Positions 33,886-44,400 of a DNA stretch of 64,000 nucleotides are shown here, piece after piece. The stretch is from Clitopilus passeckerianus. Lineage: Eukaryota > Basidiomycota > Agaricomycetes > Agaricales > Entolomataceae. How positions within the stretch are numbered: the first letter of the stretch is position 1; each line of letters begins with the position of its first letter. The notes below the pieces were generated by a model. It had not been told where the DNA came from, did not search any database, and saw only the letters and a list, made by a program, of their open reading frames with translations. The translations under genes were made by a program, and so were the position numbers. The stretch spans positions 248,001 to 312,000 of the forward strand of contig CALYLX010000140.1 in assembly GCA_944990035.1 (NCBI GenBank). Reading direction: 5' to 3'.

Positions 33886-34428
33886 GGAGGAGGTTAGGAT
33901 CAGAGCCACGGGAGGTCTACTTTTGCTTGCCCGCTCAGTTCGAGAATGCACCTGAGGTTCAGCACTTGTGTTCTTGATTGATACAAAGTTGTATAATCCC
34001 TTATGCACTTCCGTCCCGCTCTTCTGGTCTATTTGCATGTATTCGCACCTTTAACACATCGTTGACCGAGAAAGAATGAGGGCTTGAATGTTCAGTCGTG
34101 AAAGTGACGACAATAGACTCATAGCAGTACGCATACTAGTTAGTTTCGGTGGGGATGATCAGGTTGCTGAGCGGGATCAACCAGCCCTCCACGAAGACTG
34201 TCAATGGTCGATCATCCTTCCGGACAAAATCGTACAGTCTTTCGGATTTGGCTTGGAGCTCTCATATATCCCCCACCGTGACGTTCAGCATCCACAAGTC
34301 GACAGGATTGGTGTGGCTAGACTCCACGAGGCATAGCCGGCTTTCAATAAGAAACCAACAACTGAGTAACGAATAATTACAAAGTAAATTTATTGTAGCC
34401 CAATAGCTAAGCTTGCCAATACCGCTTG
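33886..34428. other. intergenic
   Basis: Convergent 3' flanks of the secreted protein gene and the minus-strand F-box pseudogene. No supported frame. Confidence 0.5.
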
Positions 34429-35690
34429 TTAGTAATGAGAACTCCACCAGAAATCGATGCCCTTTTCAGCTGCAATAGCCTCTGCCCGTTGTTGCGCAGG
34501 AGTAGCCGGACCCACCGGCTCTTTACAGCCCAAAGAAATGTAGTTCCATCCACTGGATTTCAATGCCTCTACGATTCCTTCCGTTACGATTGATAATGCC
34601 CCATATACAATGAGAGCATGCGTTCTCGTTGAAGTTCCGCTTTCCTTCTCTTTCGGGCGATGCACTTGGTGCTGATGCAGTCGGAGTTGTACAGGTGCAG
34701 GTTTCGGAGAGATGTAAGGTCGGCGATGAGGGAGTCAATGGCATATTCTTCATCTTCCCCCTTCGGAAAGGTGGAACCTGTGATTGTAGAAATCTTAGGG
34801 TCTCGCGATTACGGTAGAGTCCGAGATGTAGATCCTTGTTACTTGGGCCAGAAATATTACTTGGAATGACTTGCGTCATTCAGGGTACATTGCTCTCCCA
34901 GAAACGCTGGAATTGCGTCCCAGCCATCTGTCCACTAATGGAGCGTATGGTACTAAGGTGACTAATCCTGCACGGTAAAGGGCGATCGTCAACGTTATCG
35001 TTGGAGCATATTCCAGGGTGTTCACTACGGAGGATAATTCAGCTTCGGCCCTTGGAAATGACTGATACGACGTACTCGCCAAACGTTATGGTCAAGCTAG
35101 CAAGGCGAGGCCATTTTTGAAGCAGTTGGAGAACATCTTCAACTCCAACAGGGCGGACGGCATCCGGACCATCCTTATTCATAGTCAACACCATAGTGAG
35201 GTCTCCACATATGAGGACTCTCTTCAGCTTTGAAAGCGCCGACAGGTATCCTTCGCAGAGGGGAGAAGGAACGGGGTGTAGATCAAGTTGTACGATAGAG
35301 GTTGCGGTGGCGAGTATAGCATTCGCAGCCTTTAGTGCTTCAAAATTTCTCTTCCTTGGACAGCTGTTTCCAACGTTCGCGCTGGGAGTAGAAGGTCAAC
35401 GAAAACCCCGTCATTAGCAGCGCCCTTTCGGGCCGCAGTTGCAGACAACGAGTAACTGATATTATACAAGCCTCGTCTTCGAGTCGATCTTCCGTATTCT
35501 GGCAGCAATCAAACCTGGCGTGGAACCGAAAGAATAAGTCAAGGACGGGCGTCCACGCACGACTAATCGTTCCCAGCCGAAATATTTCGCGTCGATATCC
35601 ATAGGTGTGGCATTGGACAACTTCACTGGCAATGCGAATCAGAATGTTGGCTGGGAGAGCAATCGCTTTAAATTGAGTTCGGTGCATGGT
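34429..35690 (-). pseudogene. F-box / LRR protein, several frame breaks
   Basis: It begins with an F-box-like ALPANILIRIASEVVQ and TISRAWTPVLDLFFRFHARF. At 35342-35345 (TTTT on the coding strand where TTT would keep KEEKFEALKAANAILA in frame) a one-base insertion breaks it. LRR-like sequence continues (LSALSKLKRVLICGD, KWPRLASLTITFGEYV). It then passes a stop-containing stretch, resumes with IADLTSLRNLHLYNSDC and switches frame again to GIVEALKSSGWNYISLGCKE, ending at TAA near 34429. Some breaks could hide introns, for example a GTACGT...CCGTAG pair, but at least one cannot. It belongs to the same general class as the other F-box loci of the window. Confidence 0.6.
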
Positions 35691-37417
35691 GGATTGGAAA
35701 TGAAAGGAATGGACTGTAGTACCGGGTAGCCCATGTACATGGTTGCACGGGGCGTCGGAAGATTGTTACGATCAGCTACCACCTTAGTTGTGCCTTCGAA
35801 TGTGAGGAGTATGGTTCCCGTAGAAGTGTTCAGGGGATGCACTCGGCCATAAAGAATCTGAGAGTGCCTTTTCAAGGTGTCGTTACAGAACAAATACGGT
35901 TGCAAGTGGGTATATTCCCAGTTTCCGCCGATTGTGGAAAGCCTGAGTGCAAGGGTCAATGTACCACCCTCCGTAATTGTCGGTGTGGAACAGTATTGTT
36001 TTCTCCGAATGTCAAGATACGTATTCCTGAGGGAAATCTGGATGTTTGGAGAATCGTTGTCGTCGAAGTCCTCTTCACCAGACTATATATGATGAGAAGG
36101 TGCTAATCACTAATATAAGGTATAGTATATCCCACCATATCAGAATCTTGCCGCCTAGAATCATCCTTGGCGATGATGAGCCTAATCTTCGACCATCCCA
36201 GTTGGCTTGCCGAGCTTGGGGAAAATGTTACCAAAATCTGGAAGACATGGCACCCGTGGCTTTTTCTGGGGCCCGCATACTTATGGAAAGTGAACCAGTA
36301 TTTTGATTTTGTCATGTATAGATGTGAGCGAGAAGCGGATTGTATATGTGAACTCGACCCAGATATGAAAGGCTTTTGGAAAAGCTGTTGCTGGTGGTCA
36401 AAGCGCCTTGTGGTGACTGTCGATCTTATCTGATTATCTTGGTGTTTTCCCGATCAAATCAACTTCAAGGGCTATAGTCTGCTATAGTTGAACTAAATTT
36501 CACTTCTCACTTCAAAATAGATAAAATTAGATGGTATAGGATCAATTTGCATGCCGTTGGTCAAGACCACACCTTGACACCAGCTTCTGGCCCTGAAATA
36601 ACATCGATACCCGTCACGATACTCCTAATTTTGTCCAGCTTGATATCGACCCGAGATTGTGTGTCCCGGCCCGCGGACAGGGCGTCAATAGGCCTTTTGG
36701 GCGCTGGGAGATGAGTATCGATGAGTCTTTATCGATACATTGCTCGGGAAGACCAGTAACCGGACCTTATAATGCGCGACAATGTCATTTAGCCACCTCA
36801 CCGAACTGGGCCGATAACGAGAGTTTAGTAGGCCGGTCAAAGTCTTCCATGTTCTAGTAACACACTGTTGTATCCAAGTAGGTTATTAGGCTTGAAGAAC
36901 AAGAAACTCCCAAGTCGGACTACTGTCAAGAATATATATCGCTTGGAGGTGTATGGTAGGGGGACAGCCAGGGGAAGTATCGCATGATGCGCTTCATGAT
37001 CGCCTTGAGCAGACACCTGACCCCCGCTCCCCAAAATGAGCCGCTGGTTAACGCTGGGGCTCCCAGGGACGGCTGAATGGAGGGATTATGTATAAAAGCG
37101 ATTGAAAGGATCCTACAATAGTGGCTCAGTCGACAGACATGAGATACCAGCCCTTGCAAACGCTAATCCACTCATCAGAATTGGCCTGTAAGGAGTTGCT
37201 CCCATGATTCGGTGTCTTTTCGAAGCGACGATAGAGACGGCGTCATATCAGGAGCTCCATCCACAATACTACTGACCGTGAAGGGACGAGACGTTCGCTT
37301 GGGTTTGCGCAAGGAGAATCGGTTCGTGAATACACCTTAAGGTCAGCATCGTACTCTCTATTGAAACGAGGTCGTACAATCTCAAACTATTGTCTTCTGC
37401 CTGATGTGAACTACCGT
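35691..37417. other. fragment-rich non-coding stretch
   Basis: Short protein-like pieces remain on both strands, for example NWEYTHLQPYLFCNDTLKR (minus, about 35900) and ILPPRIILGDDEPNLRP (plus, about 36150), but no joined model. They may be further decayed gene pieces beside the F-box pseudogene. From about 36450 to 37417 nothing coding is seen. A TATAAAAG at 37091-37098 has no gene in a fitting place. Confidence 0.4.
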
Positions 37418-38490
37418 CTACATGTTTTTGAAGAAGCGCGAGAACCTCCTCCGTTTTTCTTGGCCGACACCTTTGTTTGCAGCCGTCTTGCCCTTGGCGT
37501 CGGTGGTTGCATCCTGTAGGTACGGTTAGCGATATTTCGAAGAATACAAAGCAATGAAAACTCACAGCTGCAGTGGGATCCGCATCCTCAGGATCCGCTT
37601 TGTTATTGGTTCCAGCCTCAGGATTAATCGTGCCATCTTTGGTTATGCCAGTGTTGTCACCGCCGTTGGCATTCCCACCAGCATTGGCATTGCCCCCAGC
37701 GTTCTTATTTGCACCACCAGCGTTCGCGTTGCCATTGGCATTCTTGTTCGCGCCACCATTTCCTTTGCCCTTCTTATGACCATGCCCGTTCGCGTTGCCA
37801 TTCCCGTTTCCGGTAGCAGCCGAAGTGTCGTTAGTAGCTCCAGTAGCAGTGCTAGGCGCAGCAGTCTGACGAGAGGTCAGGATATCAGTATCATCAGCCA
37901 GACGAATACATCGGGTTTGAGACGTACGACCGTGACCGTAGTTGGAGGAGCGCAAGCAGTGCTGTTACCAGTATCAGTTGAAGTGCCGTTGGTGTTTGCG
38001 CCAGTATCTGTTGAGGTGCCATTGGTGTTGCCAGTGCCGGTTGGGTCAATGACAGTGCCATCCGTCCCGCCAGTGTTGGTGTTGGTGTCGGTGGAGGTAC
38101 CGTCTCCAGCGGCCCCAGTCTTCAGATGTTTATCAGTAGTATTTCAGGGGTAGGAATGGTGGGGACATACTGCATCGGTGACAGTTGGAATAGCCGCACT
38201 CGAAACTACAGTCCCAGATGGGATCTGGCAAAGTACTTTAGAATTCGTAAACAACGTAACGTTGCAGGCTCTGCTCACTGCTACCGTGTTGTTGGCACCA
38301 GTGTTGTCGCCAGCAACAGACCCATCGTTCTGACCGTTCTTGTTTCCGCGAACCTTTGAGACAGAATGAGTGAGGGTATCGGTTGGAGGGAATATTATGG
38401 ACTTACATCGAAGCGATAGGGGGCAGCCAGTGCCACATTAGCGAAGAGAGCAGCCAAAAGAGGTGCGAAGGAGATGTTCTTCAGCAACAT
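37418..38490 (-). CDS. secreted Asn/Gly/Thr-rich repeat protein
   Basis: Five exons (38490-38407, 38353-38171, 38119-37928, 37865-37566, 37513-37418) give 284 residues in phase. A clear signal peptide is present (MLLKNISFAPLLAALFANVA, cleavage near ALA-AP). After a unique part with two Cys (SRACNVTLFTNSKVLCQIPS) come repeats: GTSTDTNTNTG- and NGTSTDTGANTNGTSTDTG-like units, then NGNANGHGHKKGKGNGGANK and NANAGGANKNAGGNANAGGN. The C-terminus is basic (RRRFSRFFKNM). The repeats are low-complexity and rich in possible O- and N-glycosylation sites. A cell-wall or matrix role is plausible, but no enzyme domain or GPI signal is seen. Repeat length probably varies between strains. Confidence 0.75.
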
Positions 38491-38710
38491 GGTGATTAAG
38501 AAGTGTATAACGATAGAAGGTGTTGACGAAAGTCAGAGCCCGGAAAGGTAGAAAGAGACGAAGAAGAAGCAAGAGAGAGTGCAAAGAGTCGATCGCTAGC
38601 GAACGACAAGAAAGAAGGGCGAAGAGAACTGTAAAAAGAGAAAAGGGAGAGGAAAGAAAGAAGAGATGCTGACGAGCCCTAGAGATTCCTCCACATCTAT
38701 ATAGTGTTCG
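38491..38710 (-). promoter_or_regulatory. promoter of the secreted repeat protein: TATA plus CT-rich leader
   Basis: On the minus strand a TATATAG (38697-38703) lies about 205 bases before the start codon. It is followed by a long pyrimidine tract (about 38690-38540). TATA plus CT-rich leaders are typical of strongly expressed basidiomycete genes. Confidence 0.45.
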
Positions 38711-40560
38711 AAAGCTGCCAAGGAGAGGTTATTTCAGATATTGGGGTCCGTAACTAAAGGCTAGCAACGAAAGACATCTTTTTCAAACATGTGCGGCAAT
38801 GGAACCTTCGAAGCTTCCATAAACTCATAGCATGCACTGCACCATATACGGCAAGAATCATTGCAAATCATAGTTCGTTGCAAGAAATTTTGTTCGTCGG
38901 TTGGGAGGCATAACGAGGGCTGGAGCAAAATCAACTGTGGGTCGTAATGGGACCCTTGAATACAATGATCAGGCGCACCACTGGATCATAGCGTTGCTGG
39001 CTGGGCTCCAGTCACTGTGGTGTGTTGCCTCTTCGTGAACGCCGCTAGTGGGGTGAAGAGAATCGAAAGCGAATGTCGCATTGTCTGTTGCGAATAGTAC
39101 TCCACCAGCTTGTGTAGTTTTAGGGTCTTTACGGGCCGCACAAGAGGGGGTGGAGTCTCTGCCAAGCCTATAATAGAACAAGCGGCCAGCGAATGTCACA
39201 CCATTCCCAAGGATACAGAGGGCTTTCAACGCTCTGAAGCGCGATTTGAGAAAACTTGGAATAGCAGATTACATTGAGAAGTAGTCCGTCCATCCACATT
39301 CAAATGTCTGTAGAATGGCCTAGTGCCTGACCTATCAATGGCACAAGAGGAGAGGCAAACGTGGTTATGTGGGGTTTTGATAATGAACCCTGGTCTTCAT
39401 GATTGAAATATATTGAGAACTGGAGGCGCCAAGGGCGGCGGAGAGTCTGTTGCATTCGCAGTTCTGGTGGATGTGAACAAGGATTGAATGGAGAACTTTG
39501 CCGACCATTGGTAACGGCAGTCCGGCAGAGCTTGCCCGTGAGAGTTACTGGAACTGAACCGATCCTGTCTTGACTCGGGACAAACGGTCGTCGTTGGGAC
39601 ACAAATGCCTGCTAGCACGAGTGTATAGCAGTCTTTAGCTTCCCTCTTCGACTCTTCTGAGTGAAACGGCCCGACCTTGGGAGGTTCCAGACGCATCTCA
39701 GCGCGGCAAACGCGGCAATCTTGATCACCATGGCGAAAGTACACTCAACGTATCTTGAATCAGAATGAAACGCTCATTTGTCCGGAGAACCCGGGTGACA
39801 ACTACTCGAGGAAGCTTAATGTGAAAGAACTTCAGGGACCGGCGCCATCTAGTCCTTTCACAGACGCATGGGACTCCGTCTAAAAAGGCAAAGAACCTGC
39901 CCGCCTCATCTGGTAATATGTCCTGGCCCTCCTAACCCATTATTGCTGTCCTTTGAAGGTAAGGTTCGTTAGTGTGTTGTTGTTTGAACCCTTGATAACC
40001 TTCTTTCCAGCCCTTGACCAGTAGGCGCGTCGCTATCATCTCAGAATGACATCGACCGCATCCACCTCGACGTAGATCATCAGCTTCCCACTCTGGCCCC
40101 CATCTCGGATCCTCGTTTCCCGGCTTGCTTCTCAGGCGCGTCAGAACTCAACACATGCCCTCCTCGAAGTGGTGGAGTTGTCATAATGCTTTTGCCTCTG
40201 GAGGCGTCAGTCCACCGACTCAGGATGACGCGTTTTTTCGTGCTTTCGCCCCTTTCACAGTGCAGAGAAACTTTTTCAGCCTCTTCCTCCCGGTATTGTA
40301 CCTAGACATCCACCAGTTATCAACCATCGATGGAGATCTCTGTCAAGGGAAATAAGCGCGACGCGTTCTGCACCTTTAGGTGATCCCATCACGCCATTGC
40401 TCGAGCAGATGATTCCATTTCCCTGTTCACACTGTTCAATATCTCCATATCGCGGTGTTTTCGGCTGTTATGAAGCAGCAGGGAAGTTTTGGTTTAAAGG
40501 CCTCGTCGGAGCGTGGCTCCAGGTTGCCCATTCGCCCCCTTGAGTGCTACTTTTGACGCA
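38711..40560. other. no supported gene
   Basis: Minus-strand frames at 39300-39744 and 38969-39229 are open for 80-115 codons, but they disagree in frame, share no motif and lack a credible splice model. I recognise nothing. The last part, about 40100-40560, is probably the promoter and leader of the MFS transporter gene. Confidence 0.4.
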
Positions 40561-42705
40561 ATGTCCTCGCACGAGAAGGAGAAGCCGGATAGCCTCGGCG
40601 AGACCAATGTTGAGGAGATCCACGCCCAAACAGAGACTGTATTCACCGAAGACGCCCTCGATCCGGTGTACCAAGCAAAGGCCCGAATTCTGAACGATGC
40701 TATCCAAGAAATTGGGATGGGCAAATACCAATGGTAAGTTCGACCCACTATATTATCTCGAAGTGATCTTCATTGCCCCTTATAGGTGGCTTTTCGTCGT
40801 CACAGGCTTCGGATGGTTGGCGTAAGTGGATATCATCAGGAATTCAACTTCAGTTCAGAGGCTAATTCTCAATTCGTCGAAAGTGATAACGTGTGGCCAG
40901 TGAGTAACGTTATCGAACGTTTTTGGGCGTCGGGTTCTGATGGAATGACGCCATAGGTGGTCACTGGTTTGATCCTATCTCCAGTGGTGAACGAGTTCCA
41001 ATTCGAAGGCCCTTTCTTGAAACTGGGTCAAAACATCGGATTACTTGTCGGCGCCTTGTTCTGGGGTGTGGGTTCTGATATTTGGGGACGAAGGTGAGTA
41101 AAGGAACCTACACCATAGCTACATTGGTGACCTGGATATTTCAGGCCATCCTTCAACACAACACTGCTTATCAATGCCGTCTTTGGTATTGCTGCCGGTG
41201 GTTCCAACAATTATATCACTCTTTCCGCTCTCGCTGCCGTCTGGTCCATTGGTGTTGGCGGAAATCTTCCTGTTGACTCTGCAATTTTCCTTGGTAGGTT
41301 CTCGGTCTATGTTTTCAAGGATTTCCTGACACTCACGCGACATGACCAGAATTCTGCCCGGCATCGCATCAATATCTGCTCACAGTGCTCTCCATCTGGT
41401 GGGCATTTGGGCAGCTCTTTGCATCCCTGGTCGGTTACCGCTTCTACTCAGATGATATTCGGTTCTTAACAAGTTTCTTTTCCATAGCTCGCCTGGCCGC
41501 TCATTGCCAACTATTCCTGTGCCATCGACAGCCCCTGCCCCCGTTCCTCCAACCAAGGATGGAGATACTTCCTTTTCCTTATGGGAGGACTCATGTTCGT
41601 CCTATGGGCTATCCGTTTCTTCATCTTCAAACTCCACGAGAGTCCCAAGTACCTAATGGGACGCGGAAGAGACGACTTGGCGGTTGATATCGTCCACAAA
41701 GTTGCTGCCTTCAATGGCACTACAAGCACCCTCTCTCTCGAATATCTGCAAGCCGTCGAGAGACTCGATGAGAAGAAGATGGAAACGGACGCTGCTGCTG
41801 CCGTTAAGAGGAAGCTTAGTGCGTTTAGCGGTAACCACGTTAAGAGCTTATTCGCCACGAGGAAATTGGCTTGGTCGACCTCTTTGCTTATCATCCTCTG
41901 GGGTAAGCAAGATCCCTTTCTGAACCCGATTATGTCTTGATATTAAGTCCTTCACAGCCTTCATTGGTCTGGCATTCCCTCTCTACAACGCTTTCGTGAC
42001 ATACTAGCGAGTAGCTTCCTCGCTTTGGCTCATTGTCCCATCTCACGTTTTATTCAGTTTGGCCACTCGAGGCGCCGATTTCGGAGACGGCTCCGTATAC
42101 ATCACCTATCGCAACGTGAGGAGTGCAACGCTCGTCAACTTAGATTTTTACTCATTACCATCTAGCAAGTAATTTTGAGTGTGATCGGTGTTCCGGGAGC
42201 ACTGCTCGCAGGATGGATGGTAGAACTACCCATTCTTGGTCGACGTGGAACTCTCGCAATTTCTACTGGTAGGGATCGTGACGCATTTCTGCTCGGTTGC
42301 TTGCTCACGAACTTTCAGTTCTGACTGGCGTTTTCATCCTGGTCTCAACGACTGCCCGCACCTCTGACGCTCTCCTCGGCTGGAACTGCGCCTACAGCTT
42401 TACCAGTAACGTCATGTATGGCGTCCTGTACGCTGTGACTCCCGAACTCTTCCCTACAAAAGATAGAGGAACTGGAAACGCTATTTGTTCCAGCGCCAAT
42501 CGTGTTTTCGGCATTATGGTATGTCTTATCGAAGAATTGCCTCTCCCTATCTCACTTATGCCTCTCCGCACAGTCACCAATTATTGCCCTCTACGCCGAT
42601 CTCACCTCTTCGGTACCTATCTTTATTGCAGGCGCAATATTTGTTGCGTCTGGATTCATCGCATTGCTTCTGCCGTTCGAATCGCGCGGCCGCGCTTCTC
42701 TCTAA
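40561..42705 (+). CDS. MFS transporter, SV2/SVOP-like
   Basis: Twelve exons give 515 residues in phase (first 40561-40733, last 42574-42705, with a 16-base exon at 40884-40899). Membrane segments are visible throughout, for example GLLVGALFWGVGSDIWGRR, which carries the family's conserved G-x3-D-x2-G-R-R loop after TM2. Others are LSALAAVWSIGVGGNLPVDS, YFLFLMGGLMFVLWAIRFFI and FIAGAIFVASGFIALLLPFE. A long central cytosolic loop (after HESPKYLMGRGRDDLAV) separates the two six-helix halves. This layout fits sugar-porter-like MFS proteins related to synaptic-vesicle SV2/SVOP. The substrate is unknown. An apparent stop after NAFVTY is removed by a GC-AG intron (42007-42057), which restores FVTYYLATRGADFGDGSVYI. 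Confidence 0.88.
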
Positions 42706-42859
42706 TTTATATACGACCTGTTACGTGAAACACAGAATGTTTTAAACTTTAATGCACACCTTTCAATGAAACGGCCTTCAACGCCTACTCCCCATGAAAG
42801 CAGCCTTCTCACTGTCGAAGATCTCAGCGCCATATTATGTCCCTTGGGGTTTTCGACAT

Positions 42860-42946
42860 GCCCGCCTAGCTCAATCGGATAGAGCGTCAGACTCTTAAGG
42901 TTAGGAGGGCATCTGAAGGCTGCGAGTTCGACCCTCGCGGTGGGCT
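42860..42946 (+). tRNA. tRNA-Lys(CTT) with a 13-base intron, second copy
   Basis: Mature sequence identical to the copy at 10283-10369, with the same acceptor, D, anticodon and T stems. The 13-base intron, AGGTTAGGAGGGC, differs only in its first three bases. T-runs follow closely (ending near 42965), fitting RNA polymerase III termination. Confidence 0.93.
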
Positions 42947-43520
42947 AATGGTTTTTTGTTTTTGTTAATAGTTGGGCTCGGGGAACGCCCACAAATTCCC
43001 GCAGGGGACCTATCGGGCTACCCGAGCAACGATAAATATATCCTGACGGTCTCGCCATATGAAGCTCTCGTATTATGTCGAAGTTCTAGACAATGGTCTG
43101 TCACTTATTGAGACACCTTCGGAGGGGGTGAGGCTTGGGGTGAGGTCGGACGTTGCCTTTGCATCGCCTTGATACTAATAACCTTTGGCTGCATGCTTGC
43201 GGCTGAAAATCAACAGCCCAAACGTCAGGATTTTTATTGGATGGAGCTGTGGTGGGAAATTCTGGTTGTGGGCGCCGAGCGAGGCGATACCTTTTACAAA
43301 GCTGTCGAGTTCTGCTGCACTTCTATACATTCAACCAGGATGTCAGCCTATAAACCACCTTCTAGGAACTCCATATTTTTGCTCAAGGAACTGCGGGGAG
43401 AGAACGTTGCGACCTTTTCTCTCCACGTCCAATCGGTTTCTATTGCATGCTCGATAATGAACGAAGAGTGTTAGTCATTCTCTCAAATCCTATGCCCGTG
43501 TTTTTCGTTACAGCGCTAAC
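42947..43520. other. possible unmodelled 5' exons of the DUF7770-like gene
   Basis: Open pieces in two frames (about 43170-43470) could belong to an upstream exon, but no splice set gives the usual family N-terminus. An ATG at 43059 starts a short frame (MKLSYYVEVLDNGLSLIETP). Not enough to call. Confidence 0.35.
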
Positions 43521-44037
43521 ATGAAGCCTGATCTAGCGGGTGTCCTTCATTCAAGGCTTATTTTTTGGCTTGAGGGAGGAGAGAGCATCATCTCGCTTGA
43601 CCCCAGTCCTACCAACATAATGACTGTCGCACCCGGTCAAGAGGTGATGGAAACATGCGTTATAATCAAGCAAGAGCTGGCAGAGATCCAAGAAACCCCC
43701 TCAAAAGTGGAGCCATTTCTCCAAGCAACATCTCATTCCGTGACTTTGGGCGAGATCTTCCACAAAATGTTCGACAAAGAACGACTGGATAGGTATCAGT
43801 AAGTGACTTGAGTAGGGCTGAAGTACCAAGAATGACGATTTTTTCACTAGTTTTACTGGTGATGGTTATGGCTGCCGTCATTGGTGCGCCACTGTGGTAG
43901 AACGCCTAGCGGTCTGGAACTATCTTCCCGAGACTTCAAAGGGCGAGCTGGAACGATGGGAAATGGAAGGGAACAAGTCTTGTGGAAGCAAATTCCCGTT
44001 TCCTCGGATCCCTGGCTATTTCTACGAGAAGCAGTAG
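43521..44037 (+). CDS. DUF7770-like protein
   Basis: Two exons (43521-43798, 43851-44037) give 154 residues in phase. LHSRLIFWLEGGESIISLDP resembles the opening strand of fungal DUF7770 proteins. FTGDGYGCRHWCATVVERLA matches their closing GxGCRxW-x2-T-V motif, and the intron just before this motif is canonical. The function of the family is unknown. The upstream part may be missing. No signal peptide is visible. Confidence 0.55.
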
Positions 44038-44400
44038 AGGGGTTATTTGGTAGTCCTGAATTGGTTAGGTATCAGAAATTGGTGGTAATTTTGAATGCAA
44101 TGAGGACACCTTGTTTAAATTGGTGACTGAGTCTTGAGCAAGGGCCAGGAATGTTGTGCTCGCTAAAAATTGCTACAGCCATACCCATGGCATGTCGTGG
44201 GGCTCCAACGGGGCTGGAAGTACCGAGGGATAGATGTGTAAGGGTAAGATGAGGATTCGGTGTCTAGAAAGCGTGCACCCTTTGCGCCGCTGGCCTGGGA
44301 CCCCTTCCGAACAAACATATCTATTAGTTGGCATGAAGTGGGATAGGTGCATAGACGTTATGAAAGATAGACAAAAAATATCACTAAATGCTACTAAATG
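44038..44400. other. convergent 3' flanks
   Basis: 3' regions of the DUF7770-like gene (+) and the large low-complexity gene (-). Nothing else is seen. Confidence 0.5.

Noticed and set aside
38969..39744. Three minus frames suggesting a gene between the secreted repeat protein and the MFS gene
   Set aside because: Frames cannot be joined by plausible introns and no motif is visible; left as non-coding.
42003..42008. Premature TAG stop in the MFS transporter
   Set aside because: Removed by a GC-AG intron that restores conserved sequence and phase.
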